Shown one piece after another: positions 11,450 to 23,020 of a stretch of 64,000 nucleotides of DNA. The notes beneath the pieces are model-generated. The model did no database searches and had not been told where the DNA came from. It saw only the letters and a program-made list of their open reading frames with translations. Numbering within the stretch: position 1 is the stretch's first letter; the number at the start of each line of letters is the position of its first letter. The translations under genes and the position numbers were made by a program. This DNA is from Nymphaea colorata. Lineage: Eukaryota; Streptophyta; Magnoliopsida; Nymphaeales; Nymphaeaceae. Where the stretch lies: the NCBI RefSeq assembly GCF_008831285.2, contig NC_045142.1, forward strand, positions 25,929,876 through 25,993,875, written 5' to 3'.

Positions 11450-11700
11450 CTAGCAAAGAACCGACTGGAGTACAGTCTGGTAATGAATCGACTGTGGATC
11501 AGTCTGACAATGAACCGACTGGGGATCAGTTTGGTAACGAATCAACTGAGCATGAAATTTCTGGAATACAGTCTGGTAATGAACCGACTAGAGATCAGTT
11601 TGGTAATGAACTAACTGAGCATGAAATGTCTAGTATACAGTCTGGTAAGGAACCGACTGGAAAACTGTTAGGCAATGAACCAACTGATCCAAATACCTTA
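11450..11700 (+). repeat. In-frame short tandem repeats after integrase of copia B
   Basis: The frame downstream of integrase repeats variants of Q-S-G-N-E-P-T and D-Q-F-G-N-E-x-T six to eight times, ending with GNEPTDPNTL and a stop. At DNA level the core is CAGTCTGGTAATGAACCGAC with variation. This is where the integrase-RT linker would be, next to the RT deletion. Confidence 0.85.
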
Positions 11701-11703
11701 TAA

Positions 11704-12269
11704 AAGGAACTAAAGGACTGAAATTGTCTTATCAAGCGAATGAGCTTACTGTAGTTGGCTATACCGATGCAGATTTTGCTGGTTGTAAAGATGACAGTAA
11801 ATCCACATCTGGATATGTATTTCTCTTTGGAGGTGGAGCAATAGCCTGGTCCTGTAAGAAACAAAGATGTGTTGTTCAACACACACAAGAAGCAGAACAT
11901 GTAGCATGTAATGTTGTCACCACATTTGCTGTCTGAATAAATCGGTTCTTGAAAGACTTGAAATTAGATCTTGATCATGAACCAGCTCAACTATATTGTG
12001 ATAATCAGGCAGCGATATCACTTATGAAAAATGGAGCTATGAGCTCAAAGAGTAAACATATAATGGTGAAATACCATTATATTCAAGAAATGATTGAGAA
12101 AAATGAAATCTCAGTCGAATACATGCCTACCAATGACATGGTAGCAGATCCCCTTACCAAGGGAATCAGAAGACTTGTTTACCAAGCATGTAGCCCATAT
12201 GGGGCTGAGATATATTTGAAAGGTTGCGATGGAATAACCTTGAATGGAAAACCTCGCTACAAACCTTGA
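11704..12269 (+). pseudogene. Copia B RNase H
   Basis: LTVVGYTDADFAGCKDDSKSTSGYVF (11743-11821) is the copia RNase H start. IAWSCKKQRCVVQHTQEAEHVA follows, then a stop at about 11935 in ...TTFAV. The second half (QLYCDNQAAISLMKN, KHIMVKYHYIQEMI, EYMPTNDMVADPLTKGI) is open to 12269. The upstream junction at about 11700 goes straight from the linker repeats to RNase H; all RT blocks are missing. Confidence 0.88.
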
Positions 12270-12370
12270 AAGAAAATTCAAGTTACAAAGGTCAAACCAA
12301 TGATGGAAAACTTCGTAACTCAGAAACAGGAAACCCACATAAAGTGGAAACAAACCGACGGTCTCATGGC

Positions 12371-12381
12371 CAAGTGGGAGA
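12371..12381 (+). other. Polypurine tract of copia B
   Basis: AAGTGGGAGA lies directly before the 3' LTR start, the normal site for plus-strand priming. Confidence 0.8.
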
Positions 12382-12744
12382 TGTTGGGTAGTGGCCTTGA
12401 GCCCTATCCCTTTCACTCTGTAACTACAAAGAAGATCCTGCAGTTATGGAATTAAAATAGGAAATAAATCACAATATTATGTTTCCGTTTTATTTCTTAC
12501 CTTGAATCTCCTTGCCACAACCATAGCTGGGTAATTGGGGAAATCCTGAGAGGCGGTCTATAAAACCCAACGTCTATACCTTAATAGAGCATGGTTGAGA
12601 AATCAATTGTGCACCTCTCAGAAGCAAACCCCAAAAATCAATTTACCTCTTGCTTCTTCCTTTTTCTCTTCTATTTTGTCGCTGAATCGTGGCTGAAGAA
12701 TCACCGAAAGCTTTCGCTGCTTTAGTTCTTCTCTGTTTCCATCA
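12382..12744 (+). repeat. 3' LTR of copia B
   Basis: It is 363 bp, starts TGTTGGGTAGTGG and ends TTTCCATCA, colinear with the 5' LTR. It is followed by the target duplication ATAGC at 12745-12749. Confidence 0.95.
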
Positions 12745-12749
12745 ATAGC

Positions 12750-15424
12750 AACACCTCTTGAAGTGAATTTTGTAAGTATATAATGATACTCTTGTTTGAC
12801 ATTTGAATGGGGTTTAAATGTTCGGCCCCATGCACTCCTTCATGTGCGCCACCCGTTTCGTAAATTTCAGTCTCTTCTCTGGTAGACTTGCTTCACTTAA
12901 ACATACCTAACAGAGGGGTAGATACCCAAAAATGCCTAATCTCTCTTCCTTTCCCACTACTTCTAGGGTTCAGGGAAATGGAGAGTGATATACTCATCAT
13001 CTAAGTATCACATATTCACTGTCTACGGTTCACAAGAATAATGCCCATGAAAATAGAACTCATACACTACGCCCCCTCCTGCTCTCTCTTTCTCTCTCTC
13101 AATAAGTGTTTTACTGTTCCAGCCGTGAACATAAGATCTGCTAATAGATTTTTGGGGCCACCCCGTACGTATATACTTCGCCTTTTAGTGACAGGTCGAA
13201 TTGAAGAAATGACATCCTCTTCGGAATCGATACACTTTGGAATTTCCAGCAATTCTTTAAGAATCCTGCTGCAACTTGTCTGAGCATCTGTTGTAAGTTG
13301 TAACAGTTACTAAAGCTACTTCAAATTCCTTACAGACAGTTAGGCTGCTACAATTTCCTCCAGTTTTGTGGAAGGTGACAGATCTTGATGACGGCATGGA
13401 GTTATGGGTGGACTTTGGAGATTGAACTCAAGAGATTAATTAAGTTTGGAATCGGTTCTGATCTGTGGCAGATCTTTTAGCGAATCTTTTTGAGGGAGGA
13501 CTAGTACATGACGACATTGATGAACCTGCTATGATGGTTATAAGCTCTGATAGCATCATAGGAAAAGGAAAACTGATGGTGCAAAAAAGAGGGAAGTGGA
13601 ATTTTACCACGCCAATGGCAAGTTGAATGCTATATGCTCATGGCTCGGTACATATTTATGTAAGAATGGCATTCACCACTGTTCTGTTTCACAGATTCAC
13701 GATGACCCGATCTCTTGTCCTTATCGATTGGCCAACTTGGACTGAGTTACAGAAGTGTAGTCTGAATTGGAGTATGAATAATAACCTTATTTATTTTCTT
13801 AATGAGATCTGACTATAATTCAAGCCTAAGTTATGAGACCTGTTGACAACCCTAAACTCATGCCACCGACTCTGCAAGCATCCTCTGTTCATGTCTACAT
13901 GAGGAACAAATTAACACTATGTGTTAGGATGCGAACGATTTGGATTTGGATTTCTCTGATACTGATATTCAAATTAGAGACTGTTTAGCTGGTTTTACAA
14001 TTTAGATTCAGATTCAGTAGATAATTTCAGAACAGAATCTAAATTGAAGTCTAATGAAATATTAACCAAATTATGTATAAGTGTTGGATCTTATGCTAAT
14101 ACCAACCAAATTCACTTCGAAAAATTAAAATATGTAATTAAGTCTGAATAAAATTACGTAGTCATATCATGTCAAAATTTTCAAAAGCAAGACCGCGACT
14201 CAAATTCAAAACATTTACATCCCAACTGCTGATATGGCGTCCCCTCGTTATAAAATCAAAACATCTCTGGCATTCCAGTGGTATTGGAGGTGAAAGTACT
14301 TAAACTACCCGGTTATCCAAGTCTAGAAAGATGAGGTAGGAGGATCCTTGGGATGATCAATGATGCCAAAACTTTAGTTGATTTCACATCAAGGGGAGCA
14401 GAAGGAATTGGAGAGCCTTGTTGGATGATTTTCCTCCGCATATAAACAAACATATTCTTGGAAGAAAGTTGACCATATTGATATACATTTCCAGATTGTC
14501 CAAGACAAGCTGAAGTGATGTTTTTAATTAACATCTATGATGAAACGGTGGACAAGATTGTCGGAATTCTGGCTTTAATTATTGAGGTTTTTCAAAAAAA
14601 AGTCCTCACCTCACCTTGTTAGATTTTTCTAAATTTAGTCTTTTTCTTTTCCAGTTTGCCTAATACAATCAGTAGTTTTCGAATTGTCGGCACCTTCATC
14701 TTTCAGTCTCCTAAGTACTACCATTCGAGTGACGTATCATTATAAACTTAACTTATGATAGCTAATGGGAAAAAAGATCAATTTACACTGAAGTCCACTC
14801 TAATACATGAACAATGATAAATTTTTAGTATTTACACGCAATTATCGAGAAGCTAGATGTAATTTTCATGCCCAAAAACCTTTAAAATGATATAAAAACA
14901 ACTTTTTATAGGTAATCAGGATTGTAAACTTAAAAATGTGGACCGTTGATTTTAAAATGTGGACCGTTGATTTTAAATTTCCAATAACATGTTACGTATT
15001 CATTAGGAAAACATGATTCTTGTTGATTGTTAGCTTGTTTTAACATAAATATCATATTTGTGTACTTAAAAGACATTCATAAAATTCTTTTATTGTTTAG
15101 TTTTCAAAACCATCCGTCGTTTTTCATTTTATATGTAAAATCATTCCCAAGTCGTAAGCAAAACAATCTTTTTAGCATGATTGGCAGTTTCCGTTTGTCA
15201 CTTCATCAGTTCATAAACCTTAGACGATGGATAGGTCTTCTCAAAAGAAGAATTTCCAAAACCTGGAAAGTGATTATCGAAGCAGAATTCCTGCGGCTGG
15301 GTTTTGCCAAGCAATCCTCCAGCCTCTCACAGCACGTCCTTTGATGCACGTATTGAGGTGTGCGTGTGATTAAAGGCCGGAATTTGCTTGCCTCAAGCGG
15401 CTTTGATGCGAGTAGAATCAGTAA

Positions 15425-15481
<57 letters not shown>

Positions 15482-15848
15482 CCAGACACTTAGGTTAGAG
15501 ATGAAAATCAGACACTTTCATTTTTTGTTAAAAAATTATTGTAAATAAAATATAAATATCTTAAAATATGTATGAAAACTATTTTAATATAAAACATGCT
15601 TTGATTCAAATTGTTTTTATGAAAAATTTAGATTTTTTTATTATCAAAATATTGATGCTATGGGGGCCATTCATTTTTTCTTATTATAAAAACACTATTA
15701 AAGTGTAACAAATAATCAACTTAATATAGGTTTTGCATCAACCCATTCTTAAGATCATATCAATATAAGGTTAAATTGCAAAAAAAGTCATTTTAAACAT
15801 GAATACCAAAGCATCTAGCTTTTTTTCCTGACCTAGGCGTAAGATTTC

Positions 15849-15912
<64 letters not shown>

Positions 15913-17200
15913 AGAGAGAGAGAGAGATTCCTTTCCAAAGTCCTATGTTTGATAGATGTGTGTGTGTCTATATATAAGAACACATCAGACCCCTTAAAAT
16001 TATCAAAACTACTTTTTTGTGAAATAAAATCTTATAGGCACGATCTTAATATTGACTTCATAATAAACATAGATTTATGTTAGTATTTTTTAGCTTAAAT
16101 GTACTTTTTGACAGTAAAGAAAATTAATGGCTGTCAGTATGAAGATTTTAATAGTAGAAAAGAAAAAAATTTTTATCAAATAAACTTGAATAAAAATTTT
16201 GTTTATATTGAATATTTAGGGTTCATCAATACATTAGGATCTTCATATTCAGTCTAATTTTTTCTTTTTCAAACAAAAAGTTGGAAAAATCCGGTACAAA
16301 TAGGCACTCTAGGAGTTTATGCCGTGTGCATTTAAGTCTATTTCCTAAATTATATAATAAAAATTAATTGATTTCAGCGTAAAAATGCCATTTTACATTT
16401 TACAAAGAGGCCAAGTAAGGCTCAGTAACCATGCATTATATATATAGTCATGAAATTAAGAAGATTAATTGCTTTTACAAACCGATTCATTGAAGTCATA
16501 TAATCTGCTCACTTGCAATATACTGAGCTGATCAATCAGTTGAATCACTTGTAAATCAATAAAAATTTATTATTTCATTCAATCTGGAGAATGAAAACCA
16601 GTAGAAAAACACATTAAAAAATGAAAACCTTTTAAATTGTTTAAAACAATAATAGAACAGCAACTTACGCGCTTCCGCGTAGCCCACAATTAAAACAGTC
16701 AGTCTGGAGCCTTTCGATATGAATGCCGTCGAACCAGAAGCCGGGAGTTACGGCAGCGGCGGACGGCTCTCCTCCATTGCCGGAGATGCCGCTGTAACAG
16801 CACTTTTTCACCGCCTTCTCTGCACATCCCAACTGATCTAAACGCGTATCTCTGAATCATCTTCTCTACTCATTTCGGGAATGCCGTCACTAGACATTCC
16901 TGTCAAAGTCTATCTATCTCTCGTCTTTTAGACCATCCATGTCACGTAATATCTCCAACCACACAGGGCGGGCGTGCTTCGACCGTGTCATTACCAGAGA
17001 GAGAAAGCGAGAGAGGATTCTCCTTCTACTGAAAAGAAACAGAACTTCCTTCTTGTTTTGCTTAGTTCACGCGAAGCAAGAAGCCAAGCACCGGAATTAC
17101 TCGGTCATGTGATTGGATCAACTTTCGTTCACTCTGTAATTCCAGTTGTAGCTCAAGAAGAAGAGGCGTAAGAGAGAGATTCAGATTGGGGATTCGAAAT
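12750..17200. other. AT-rich intergenic region
   Basis: No supported gene. It includes (TA)n tracts at about 15427-15481 and 15852-15909, and a two-copy 21-bp repeat with GTGGACCGTTGATTTTAAA at about 14938-14980. Open frames in it are short and mostly low-complexity. The last 250 bp before 17259 are GA/CT-rich and probably belong to the leader of the next gene; no clear TATA box was found there. Confidence 0.6.
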
Positions 17201-17258
17201 CACCGAGTTTTTTTCATCGTATCTGCTATTACTTCAGGCAAAACCAGGACGCAATAGC

Positions 17259-19281
17259 ATGGAGGAAATGGACATTGCGTTCAAGAGGAAGACAAAGTGG
17301 AAGAGAATTTTTTTTGGTTGCTTCTCCGTTATATTCATCATGGCAGCCGGAATTGGTATTTTCTCGGCAGTCGTGCATGCAAACAGAAGCGGCAACGACG
17401 AATTCGACGGAGAGGTAGACAGCCTTTCATCAGTGAGCTCCATTTCTGCAATATGTGGGCGGACAGATTACAGAGATGTATGCGTCTCCGGTCTATCTTC
17501 TGCAACAGGTCCTGAGCCTGCTGGCAGCCGCACAAAACAGTTGATCAGGAAGGCGATCGTGCTCACCATTGTTGAAGTCGCCAGGGTTTTGAATCTCACA
17601 GCTAACATTGCTTCAGCCCATCAGAATTTCTCTGATTTCAGGCAGTTTGAAGCTCTTGCTGATTGCCAAGAGCTCCTGCAGAATGAAATCGACGAGCTAA
17701 GTAATTGTCTGTCTGATGTTTCTGGCAATAGCTTGAGGGAACTTCCAAACAGAGTTGATGAACTGAGAAATCGGTTGGGAGCTGCTATGTCATATCAAAG
17801 CTCATGTATCGACGGCCTGACCGATACCCAAGTAAGATCAATGATGGAGAATGAACTGGTGAATGCAACCAAATTGACAAGCAACGCTCTCGCTATAGTT
17901 ACAGGGGTTGCCTCCATTCTCACTGATCTTCAAGTCGATGCCAAATCCAGTCGCTTACTTGCAGAGGAAGCCATAGAAAAACTCCAATATGATGGCAAGA
18001 AGGCAAGTACAGAATACCCATGTTGGTTTGAGTTGAAGGACAGGAAACTCTTGAGCCTTCATGATTCTGGAAAAGTGACACCAAATGCAATTGTAGCCAA
18101 GGATGGCAGTGGGCAATTCAAGGCGATATCTGCAGCACTAGCAGCAATGCCTGCGGATTACAATGGCAGATATGTCATATATGTCAAAGAGGGCATATAT
18201 GAAGAGCAAGTCATTGTGACAAAGAAGATGAAAAACGTCTTGATGTATGGTGATGGGCCAAGAAAGACGATAGTCACAGGTCGAAAAAATTACGTCGACG
18301 GGACGACGACTTACAGAACGGCAACTTTTGGTGAGTATTAAGAATTAATTTTGGTCATGATTATAGAAGCAATGCTGACGTGCTATGAATTCAAAACCAA
18401 TTTAATAAACAACCTTTGATGAGTATCTAAAGATTTTCAGTAGCATATCAACTAGGATCTCCGATTAATTGGAAGTACCACATTGAATTGCCAAGCAACT
18501 TTAAGTGTTTTACTAGGTTGGATTGAATCAATAAGTCCTTAAAAAGGAACTGAACAACAACTAACTCTTGAACCTGTTTACAGCCGTGAATGGCGACGGC
18601 TTTCTCGCGAAATCGATGGGATTCCAGAACACAGCAGGAGCTGCAAAGAACCAGGCAGTTGCGCTCAGGGTGCAATCAGACCGGTCTGCCTTCTTGAATT
18701 GCCAAGTAGAAGGATTCCAAAACACCCTCTATGTGCAAGCACATCGCCAATTTTACAGAGACTGTGTCATCTCTGGTACCATCGACTTCATCTTTGGAGA
18801 CGCTGCTGTAGTCCTGCAGAACTGCTCCATGTTTGTAAGAAGACCACTTGACCATCAACACAACACAGTCACTGCCCAGGGAAGAACTGACAAGAGGAGT
18901 CCAACAGGGATAGTTATTCAGAATTGCCAAATCATGCCGGATGCGGAGCTCTCCCCTGTTATGTGGAGGATCCGGAGCTATCTCGGACGGCCTTTAAAGA
19001 AGTACGCGAGGACTGTGATCATGGAGTCTACAATTGGGAAGGTGATCCGGCCACAGGGATGGACTCCCTTGGATGGTAGCTTTGCTTTGGCTACTCTGTT
19101 GTTTGCAGAGTATGAGAACAGGGGACCTGGTGCAAACACTACTGGGAGGGTGAAATGGAAAGGGCACAGACTGATCACTAGCAGAACAGAAGCACTTAAA
19201 TACACAGCCATTAATTTCATTCAAGGTAGGCTCTGGCTCAGGAGAACTCACATTCCTTATGCACTCGGCTTACTGAACTGA
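17259..19281 (+). CDS. Pro-pectin methylesterase with altered active site (PME-1)
   Basis: Two exons, 17259-18330 and 18584-19281 (intron 253 bp, GTGAGT...CAG), encode 589 aa. Residues about 19-40 form a membrane anchor. The PMEI pro-domain (about 60-220) has the expected Cys pairs (CGRTDYRDVC, ADCQ, SSCIDG). An RKLL processing-type motif precedes the PME domain. The PME domain keeps GIYEEQ, QAVALR, DFIFG (nucleophile Asp425) and the Arg of LGRP. The QDTLY box reads QNTLY: Asn404 replaces the Asp that acts as general acid in carrot PME (D136). LGRPW is LGRPL, and the Asn after DFIFG is Asp. PMEs demethylate homogalacturonan in the wall; this copy may be inactive or altered. It converges with the next PME, 597 bp away. 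Family call is secure; activity is inference. Confidence 0.95.
18331..18583 (+). other. Intron of PME-1
   Basis: GTGAGT donor after GCAACTTTTG and TTTACAG acceptor. The phase joins Phe to Ala-Val-Asn-Gly-Asp-Gly across the same position used by all PMEs here, a conserved intron of the family. Confidence 0.93.
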
Positions 19282-19878
19282 GATTGATTCAGACTGTAAA
19301 ATATGTCGGTTGTTTCTCATAAAACTAGGACATGTTCCAATATGGTAGAATACATCATGTTAAATTGAGGCAGATTTATGCAATATAGAGGTCCCGTTTG
19401 CAAATATCCACATCATAAGAGAGAGACAGAGAGAGAATTGAATGGGAATTCGTTGACAAAATTAGGCATTGAGGTGCTCTCAGTAATTAGAATAGAGCAA
19501 CTTGATCTTAGATCACTGAGATAGCGAGGTTCTAAGATCCATGAATTTAAGGTTGGAACCCCCCGACATACAATCTAGCCTTAAACCAATGGTTTTTTTT
19601 ACATGAAATGTGGATTTAAGATCCACTTATTGAGATCCTCAATTTGTTTAAAAATGAGGATCATACAATACACCTTTTGATGCAGCTTAGAACCTTAGAT
19701 TTGAAGCTATCAAACACAACCTTAACTAATTTTCATGACAAAAAATGCTTAAAATCATATAACATTTGCTTTGATCTTAAACATCTCATCATTGAGAGTT
19801 TCTTATTTCAAATAGCAACATGATGCATCTTAGAATAAAAAGCCACGAATTTATATACCCACACACATAGTAGCGTGC
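19282..19878. other. Shared 3' intergenic space between convergent PMEs
   Basis: About 600 bp between the two stop codons, AT-rich, with no frame of note. It should hold both 3' UTRs. Confidence 0.7.
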
Positions 19879-21968
19879 TCACAGCCCAGCCGAAAATGGT
19901 ACACCGGTTGCACCTAGCCAAGCACTCCCAACAATGAAGTTCTGGACCGTGAATTGGCTAGCGACGGATGCGCTGGTAATGACCCTATATCCAGGCCAAG
20001 TTACCCGCTTCGCCGTACCTGCACCCGCACCCCGGTTCAAGTACTCCCCGTAAAACAAGGTGCTGAGCGCGAAACTTCCAGACCATGGAAGCCACCCGGC
20101 TGGGTCCACTAAGCCGTCGATCTCGGACTGCATGACCACGGTCCGGGAGTATGCCTGCCATGGCCGGCCAAGGTAGGTCTTGAAGTTCGACTGGACCTGG
20201 GCCAGGTCCGACGCAGCTGCCAACTTACAGTTTTGGATCGAGATCCCGGTGTTCTGGTTCGGGTCCTGCCTCCCTTGAGCGGTGAACGTGTTGCTTTGGC
20301 TCGGGTTCGGTCTCCGGGCATAGATGCTGCATCCCTGGAAGACGACGGCCGCGTTGCCGAAGATGAAGTCGACGGTCCCGTAGATCTCACATTCCCGGTA
20401 GAATTGCCGGAGAGAGTGCACGTAGAGCGTGTCTTGGTAGCCGACGAAGCTGCAGCGGTAGAAGGCCGAGAGATCGGACCCGACCCGGAGGGCCACGGCC
20501 TGGTGCTTGCTCGGACCTGCTGTGTTTTGGAATGTGATGTCCCTCGCAACGAACCCGTTCCCCGCAACACCTGCGTTTGATATGAGAAGCAACTAGTTCA
20601 GGTCTACCCTTTACCAAATTCGACTTGATCAAATCAAGACTTGAATTCAAAAGATCAGATTAGAATCCGAATAGAATAAGGCCTGGCGAACGTGAAAGAT
20701 TTGGAATGCAATGGAACTACAAACGAATTTCGGATTCAATTATTAATACGATTCGAACTCTTTGCAAGGTTCGATAAATCGGTTCAAATTGGAGACATAA
20801 TTATGTAACATTGGATCAAAAACCACAAACAGACGCAAGTTCTTTCAATAGAGACAAGAAACGGTGAATGACAAATTATTGCACTTTGAAAGGAACCCGA
20901 ATTTCTAGAGTTATTTTTCTTTAATTACAAGGAAAATTAAATTAAATTCTTGACAAAGGCCCCTTTTTCATCCAGCATTTCATGTCGGGCTTTACTTTTT
21001 CTTTGTAAATTTCTTAATCAACTCACAAGTTGCAATTACCAAGTGTAGATCTAGAGCTGATAAAGCACCGAAAGGCCAAAAAAGTGGGTGATATCATTAA
21101 TGTGTTGAAAAGCAACGTTTACGCGACTTTATGTCGTGAAGTTGTACTAAAAAGAAAAAAGAATCACTTAAAAACTTGTCATTAGTTGTTTTAGAAAATG
21201 TTATAAAAATGCAGAAAAACTTACGCGATGGAGATGTGATGGGACGATACAGAAATAAAGTACATGTGGAAATGTCAAACAAAAAAATGGGTAATATCAT
21301 TAATGGTTGAAAAGCAACCTTCGGCAACTTGATATCGTGAAGTTGTACTAAAAAGAAAGAAAAACTTGTTATTAGTTGTTTTTTTGAGAAAATGTTATAG
21401 GGTGTAGAAAAGTAAGCAATGGAGATGTGATGGGATGATACAAAAAATAAAGTATACGTGGAAATGTCAGTGAAATCGATGAGAAACCAAGAAAAGGCTC
21501 ATGTTATATGTAGAAATACCATTGAACTTAAACAGTCTTAGTTGCATTAGTTAAATTTAATAAGAATTAACATGGAAATACTGTTTTTATATAAAAACGC
21601 ATTTTATAGAAGAATATATTTTCTCAAATAATGAAATTTTGACTTTTTTCTTTATCAGTAGCAACTTTTGAATTGCCAACTATACAAATCCTTTATATAT
21701 CTGTGGTTTCAATCTTATTAAATATATTGAAGCACAGAATTTCATATAGGGGTGTTAAAAAAGAACAAAAATTTCTTCACTGAAGATTAAAAAACAAATT
21801 ATTAATAACGGTAGGGCTACCTCCCCAGCATCCGTTCATGAGAAGGTAAAAAAATAAAACTATTTCGTTAAAGACACATTAGTAAAGACAAAAAGAACAT
21901 ACAAACATCATCCTCATCAAACAAGAACAGTTTGTCGGGCATAGTCCCCGAATTATTCAAGTCCAACG

Positions 21969-22006
<38 letters not shown>

Positions 22007-22937
22007 CACCGACAGTGGCTGACCTAAAGGTGGTCCAGCCGTCCTGGACATTCCGGCTGCCGGTGATCACGGTCTGTCCGATGCCGTCCCCTACGAACAT
22101 CAGGTTCGTCTTCCCCCTAGGCACGTTCACGGCTTCCTGGTACGTCCCGGCCTTGATGTATATCACATACTTGCCCTTACTCCCACTGGGCGCCGCCGCA
22201 ACGGCGGCCGACACCGTCGTGAACTGCCCGCTCCCATCCTTAGCCACCACCACATTGGCCTTGATCCCACCGGCCGACGCCTGCAACAACTTCCGGTCGC
22301 CGGCCGACAACCAGCTGGGGAACCCATCCTTGTCCTGGGTATAGACCGACGTGGTAGCACCTGGCTGGCCGGGTTTGACCTTGGTGGTCAGAGAGAGAGA
22401 GTTGCTTACCAACTTCGTGACGTTATACAGCTTGTTCTGTATGGCATTTCTGACGGAGCCACTGCTGTAATCGAACCCCTCAAGACAAGTGTACTGGTTG
22501 GTCATGGCCGCACTCAGGAGGGCCATGGTTTCCTCGGACCGGTTCGAGCTCAGAGCCGAGCGCAGGTCGGCGACGCTCAGGGTCAGCTGGCTGAGTGTGT
22601 CCGAGAAGAGCTCTTGACAGTCTTGGAGGGCGGTCTTCTGCCGGAAGTCGAGGCCGGATTTAGCCTTGAAGATGGAGGCGCAGTTGGAGGAAGAGTCCTC
22701 GACGTCCTTCTCGGCGTGCTCGATGATATGGCAGATCATATCCTGGAGGGACCTCTTGGAGAGGCCGGGGAGGGTGGAGAGGGTGGACAGGCAGAGGTCG
22801 GGGTAGAGGGTGCCGTCGCAGGCGGAGCTCGCAGCCTTAACGTCTTCCTCCTCCAGGTGCAAGGACCTGGCAGGGAGGAAGAGCCAGACTGAGGCCGCCA
22901 TTAGAACCAAGAAGAGAAGGTTGGTGGTTCTGACCAT
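19879..22937 (-). CDS. Pro-pectin methylesterase (PME-2)
   Basis: Exon 1 is 22010-22937 and exon 2 is 19879-20570; the 1439-bp intron has GTGAGT and GCAG ends. The product is 539 aa. I chose the ATG at 22937 over the in-frame ATG at 22979: the TATA box at 23011-23020 puts transcription start near 22985, leaving almost no leader for the upstream ATG, and the 22937 start gives a clean signal peptide ([20 protein letters not shown]). The PMEI domain has [14 protein letters not shown] and YTCLEG. An RKLL site follows FPSWLSAGD. All catalytic residues are present: Gln333 (QAVALR), Gln355-Asp356 (QDTLY), Asp377 (DFIFG) and LGRPW. This should be an active secreted PME kept silent until its pro-region is removed. 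Confidence 0.96.
21086..21470. repeat. Tandem duplication in PME-2 intron (about 200-bp unit)
   Basis: GGGTRATATCATTAATG starts both units, at 21086 and 21289. Both continue with GAAAAGCAAC, a TCGTGAAGTTGTACTAAAAAG block, ATTAGTTGTTTT, GGAGATGTGATGGGA and end GTGGAAATGTCA. The second unit is slightly shorter. Confidence 0.9.
21970..22005. repeat. (GA/CT)n tract beside the PME-2 5' splice site
   Basis: On the gene strand the donor GTGAGT runs directly into a CT repeat of about 30 bp. Such pyrimidine tracts are slippage-prone. Confidence 0.9.
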
Positions 22938-23010
22938 CGTTGTATAGCTTTCTTCTGTGTCGTGTGTGTGGTTAACCACTGGGTGTGCTCTAGCGAAGTT
23001 TGGCTGGCCC

Positions 23011-23020
23011 CTTTATATAG
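23011..23020 (-). promoter_or_regulatory. TATA box of PME-2
   Basis: CTATATAAAG on the minus strand, about 75 bp upstream of the chosen ATG at 22937. Confidence 0.75.

Larger units (their letters stand above)
7415..12744 (+). mobile_element. Ty1-copia retrotransposon B, RT-deleted
   Basis: Paired LTRs (7415-7784 and 12382-12744) both run TG...CA. They are flanked by a perfect 5-bp target duplication ATAGC at 7410-7414 and 12745-12749. A tRNA-Met-type primer site follows the 5' LTR and a purine tract precedes the 3' LTR. Internal order is gag, protease, integrase, RNase H, the copia order, but reverse transcriptase is gone. By eye the LTRs differ at about 20 positions and two small indels, so the insertion is not recent. 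It cannot move without another element's enzymes, and gag and integrase also carry stops. Confidence 0.95.
20571..22009 (-). other. Long intron of PME-2
   Basis: At 1439 bp it is much longer than the 86-253 bp introns of most PMEs here. A tandem duplication lies at 21086-21470 and a CT tract follows the 5' splice site within ten bases. No inserted coding element was recognised. Confidence 0.9.

Noticed and set aside
22937-22979. Longer PME-2 start at 22979
   Set aside because: It leaves almost no leader after the TATA box and puts a charged stretch before the signal peptide.
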